From an uncultured Dehalococcoidia bacterium (GTDB taxonomy: Bacteria; Chloroflexota; Dehalococcoidia; Lucifugimonadales; Lucifugimonadaceae), in the NCBI GenBank assembly GCA_913052475.1, contig CAJXEJ010000016.1:1-43164 (forward strand): a DNA stretch of 43,164 nucleotides, given 5' to 3'. The notes below the pieces were generated by a model. That model ran no database searches, was not told the DNA's origin, and saw only the letters and a list, made by a program, of their open reading frames with translations. The position numbers were made by a program, and so were the translations under genes. Shown piece by piece: positions 42,168-43,164 of this stretch (position 1 is its first letter; every line of letters starts with the position of its first letter).

Positions 42168-42988
42168 CATATTGATACCACCAGGCGTTCTCTATCCGCA
42201 ATGAATTGCATCGAACCGACTTGCCGGGCAGTTCCCCGCAATTCCAGCATCACAAGAACGGAGCTAACGGCGGCGGCTGCCTCGCCAGTGCTCGGGTGAC
42301 GTCGTCGACGTGCATCGGCTCCTTTGAACTTTCAAGAAGATCGACAACACGACGTTCGATACTTAATACATTGTCTTCACGCGCGAGGTTGTCAAGCGCG
42401 TTTTGCCAAGCTCAGTGCGTTTATCGACCGAATCTTGAGGATTTAAAGGCTTATCTTGGGATTTGGCGGATCGAGATTCAATGTTCAGTTCTTCGAGAAT
42501 ATCGTCGGTATGAGTCGTCAGCTTTGCTCCCTGTTGGATCAACCAGTTAGTGCCTTGCTCTTCTCATTCAACGAACTTCCGGGCACTGCAATTACGTCGC
42601 GATCCTGTTCGAGTGCCCAGTTGATGGTGAGCATGGCACCACTGTTGAACGCTGCCTCGGCAACGAGAACTCCATGGCGCAGCCCGCTAATCACGCGATT
42701 ACGCCGCGAGAGTTTCAGCGAGTTGTCCTGGGTAGTCGGTGTGACGCAGGTGGAGTGGAGTGATGCCAAGGGGTTCAATTTCCCAAGGATTTCGTCGGGT
42801 TCGTTCCCGTCGCGGAATCGCTAGGTTTCGCCTGCGACCTTTCAAAGTACATCTGCTGCTACGAGATCTGACAATGGTGCTCGCCAGGCGGTTTCCATAT
42901 CGCCATAACGTGCCTCGAGTTTTGCGAACGTTGCGGGTCCGAGTTCGTATACCTGGCGGAACGCAACCCAGTACTTCAAGTCATTCAT
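42168..42988 (-). pseudogene. dprA: Decayed DNA-processing protein DprA
   Basis: ATG 42988 begins MNDLKYWVAFRQVYELGPAT with YGDMETAWRAPLSDL, the SAM-like N-terminus. TGA at 42842-42844 and TAG at 42821-42823 interrupt it, and the frame resumes with LGITPLHLRHTDYPGQL. The first half of the Rossmann domain (the GSR motif region) is missing. In another frame RRNRVISGLRHGVLVAEAAF continues to DRDVIAVPGSSLNEKS and GAKLTTHTDDILEELN. After further frameshifts come NVLSIERRVVDLLESSKEPM and the winged-helix end VMLELRGTARQVGSMQFIAD to TGA at 42168. Total 821 bases against about 1,100 for an intact gene. It precedes topA by 26 bases. Confidence 0.88.
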
Positions 42989-43112
42989 GCGGCGAATAGT
43001 GACTTATTCGGGTGACTTAAGGCATGTTCAGAATGACAAAAAGCATAGAATGGGCCTTCAGGAACTGGTTCGCGCGATCTCTATAGCCGAACGCCCGGGG
43101 CAGTAGTGAAAA

Positions 43113-43164
43113 TGGCGGAGAGGACAGGATTCGAACCTGCGGTGAGCTTGCACCCACACACGCT
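43113..43164 (-). tRNA. tRNA-Ser, 3' part
   Basis: On the minus strand the edge reads a 3' acceptor CCTCTCC, discriminator G, encoded CCA (43115-43113). The T-arm GCAGG-TTCGAAT-CCTGT and a long variable arm with stem GTGGGT/GCTCAC and loop GCAA are seen. A long variable arm with G73 indicates serine. The anticodon and 5' half lie outside the window. Confidence 0.85.

Noticed and set aside
1-43164. CRISPR array, prophage, insertion sequence or defence island
   Set aside because: No spaced direct repeats, transposase, phage structural or nuclease-toxin genes were seen; the DNA methyltransferase is alone.

Overview
The window is a compact bacterial chromosome segment of about 50% G+C, with many TTG and GTG starts and dense housekeeping genes. 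No ribosomal RNA is present. Gene content fits Chloroflexota (Dehalococcoidia or SAR202-like): RNase J, family 4 UDG, a 7Fe ferredoxin, a ferredoxin-type siroheme reductase, a non-discriminating-type AspRS and a stand-alone acyl-CoA dehydrogenase. That placement is an inference from family composition, not from a marker tree.

Layout. 1-594: decayed ECF sigma factor plus decayed membrane partner. 644-5556 (minus): uracil-DNA glycosylase, RNase J, FtsK. 5812-7083: MFS exporter. 7240-9968 (minus): yceD-rpmF-fabD-nusB-acpP. 9969-10760: gene debris. 10761-12130: orphan DNA methyltransferase facing a PH-like membrane protein. 12175-12684: decayed SAM methyltransferase. 12722-13867 (minus): acyl-CoA dehydrogenase. 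14127-16480: ruvCAB. 16586-20568 (minus): heterodimeric ABC exporter. 20599-23220: RimI-like acetyltransferase, zinc-ribbon membrane protein, DapA-family aldolase. 23391-25332: short leader ORF, hairpin attenuator and siroheme reductase. 25443-26544 (minus): HesB-like protein with a Cys/Gly tail, ferredoxin, and a small frameshifted gene. 26866-28140: Lrp-type regulator and BioY. 28220-30019: AspRS. 30198-33680: tig-clpP-clpX. 34163-42141 (minus): topA-xer-aroQ-pepQ-efp-xseA-xseB-purN-like. 42168-42988 (minus): ruined dprA. The right edge holds the 3' part of a tRNA-Ser.

Functional themes are DNA processing (RuvABC, FtsK, Xer, TopA, ExoVII, UDG), protein quality control (trigger factor, ClpXP), translation (AspRS, EF-P, L32), lipid synthesis, and Fe-S or sulfur chemistry. 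No CRISPR, prophage or insertion sequence was seen.

The most notable non-routine signals are: (1) a 21-codon ORF whose stop codon directly abuts an intrinsic-terminator hairpin just upstream of the siroheme reductase, a candidate attenuation device; (2) at least five eroded genes in 43 kb, including dprA and an ECF sigma/membrane pair; (3) a HesB-like protein with Cys-to-His replacement and a six-cysteine glycine tail; (4) a UDG ending in a clamp-binding-like motif; and (5) alternative-pairing RNA leaders near the ferredoxin and bioY genes.
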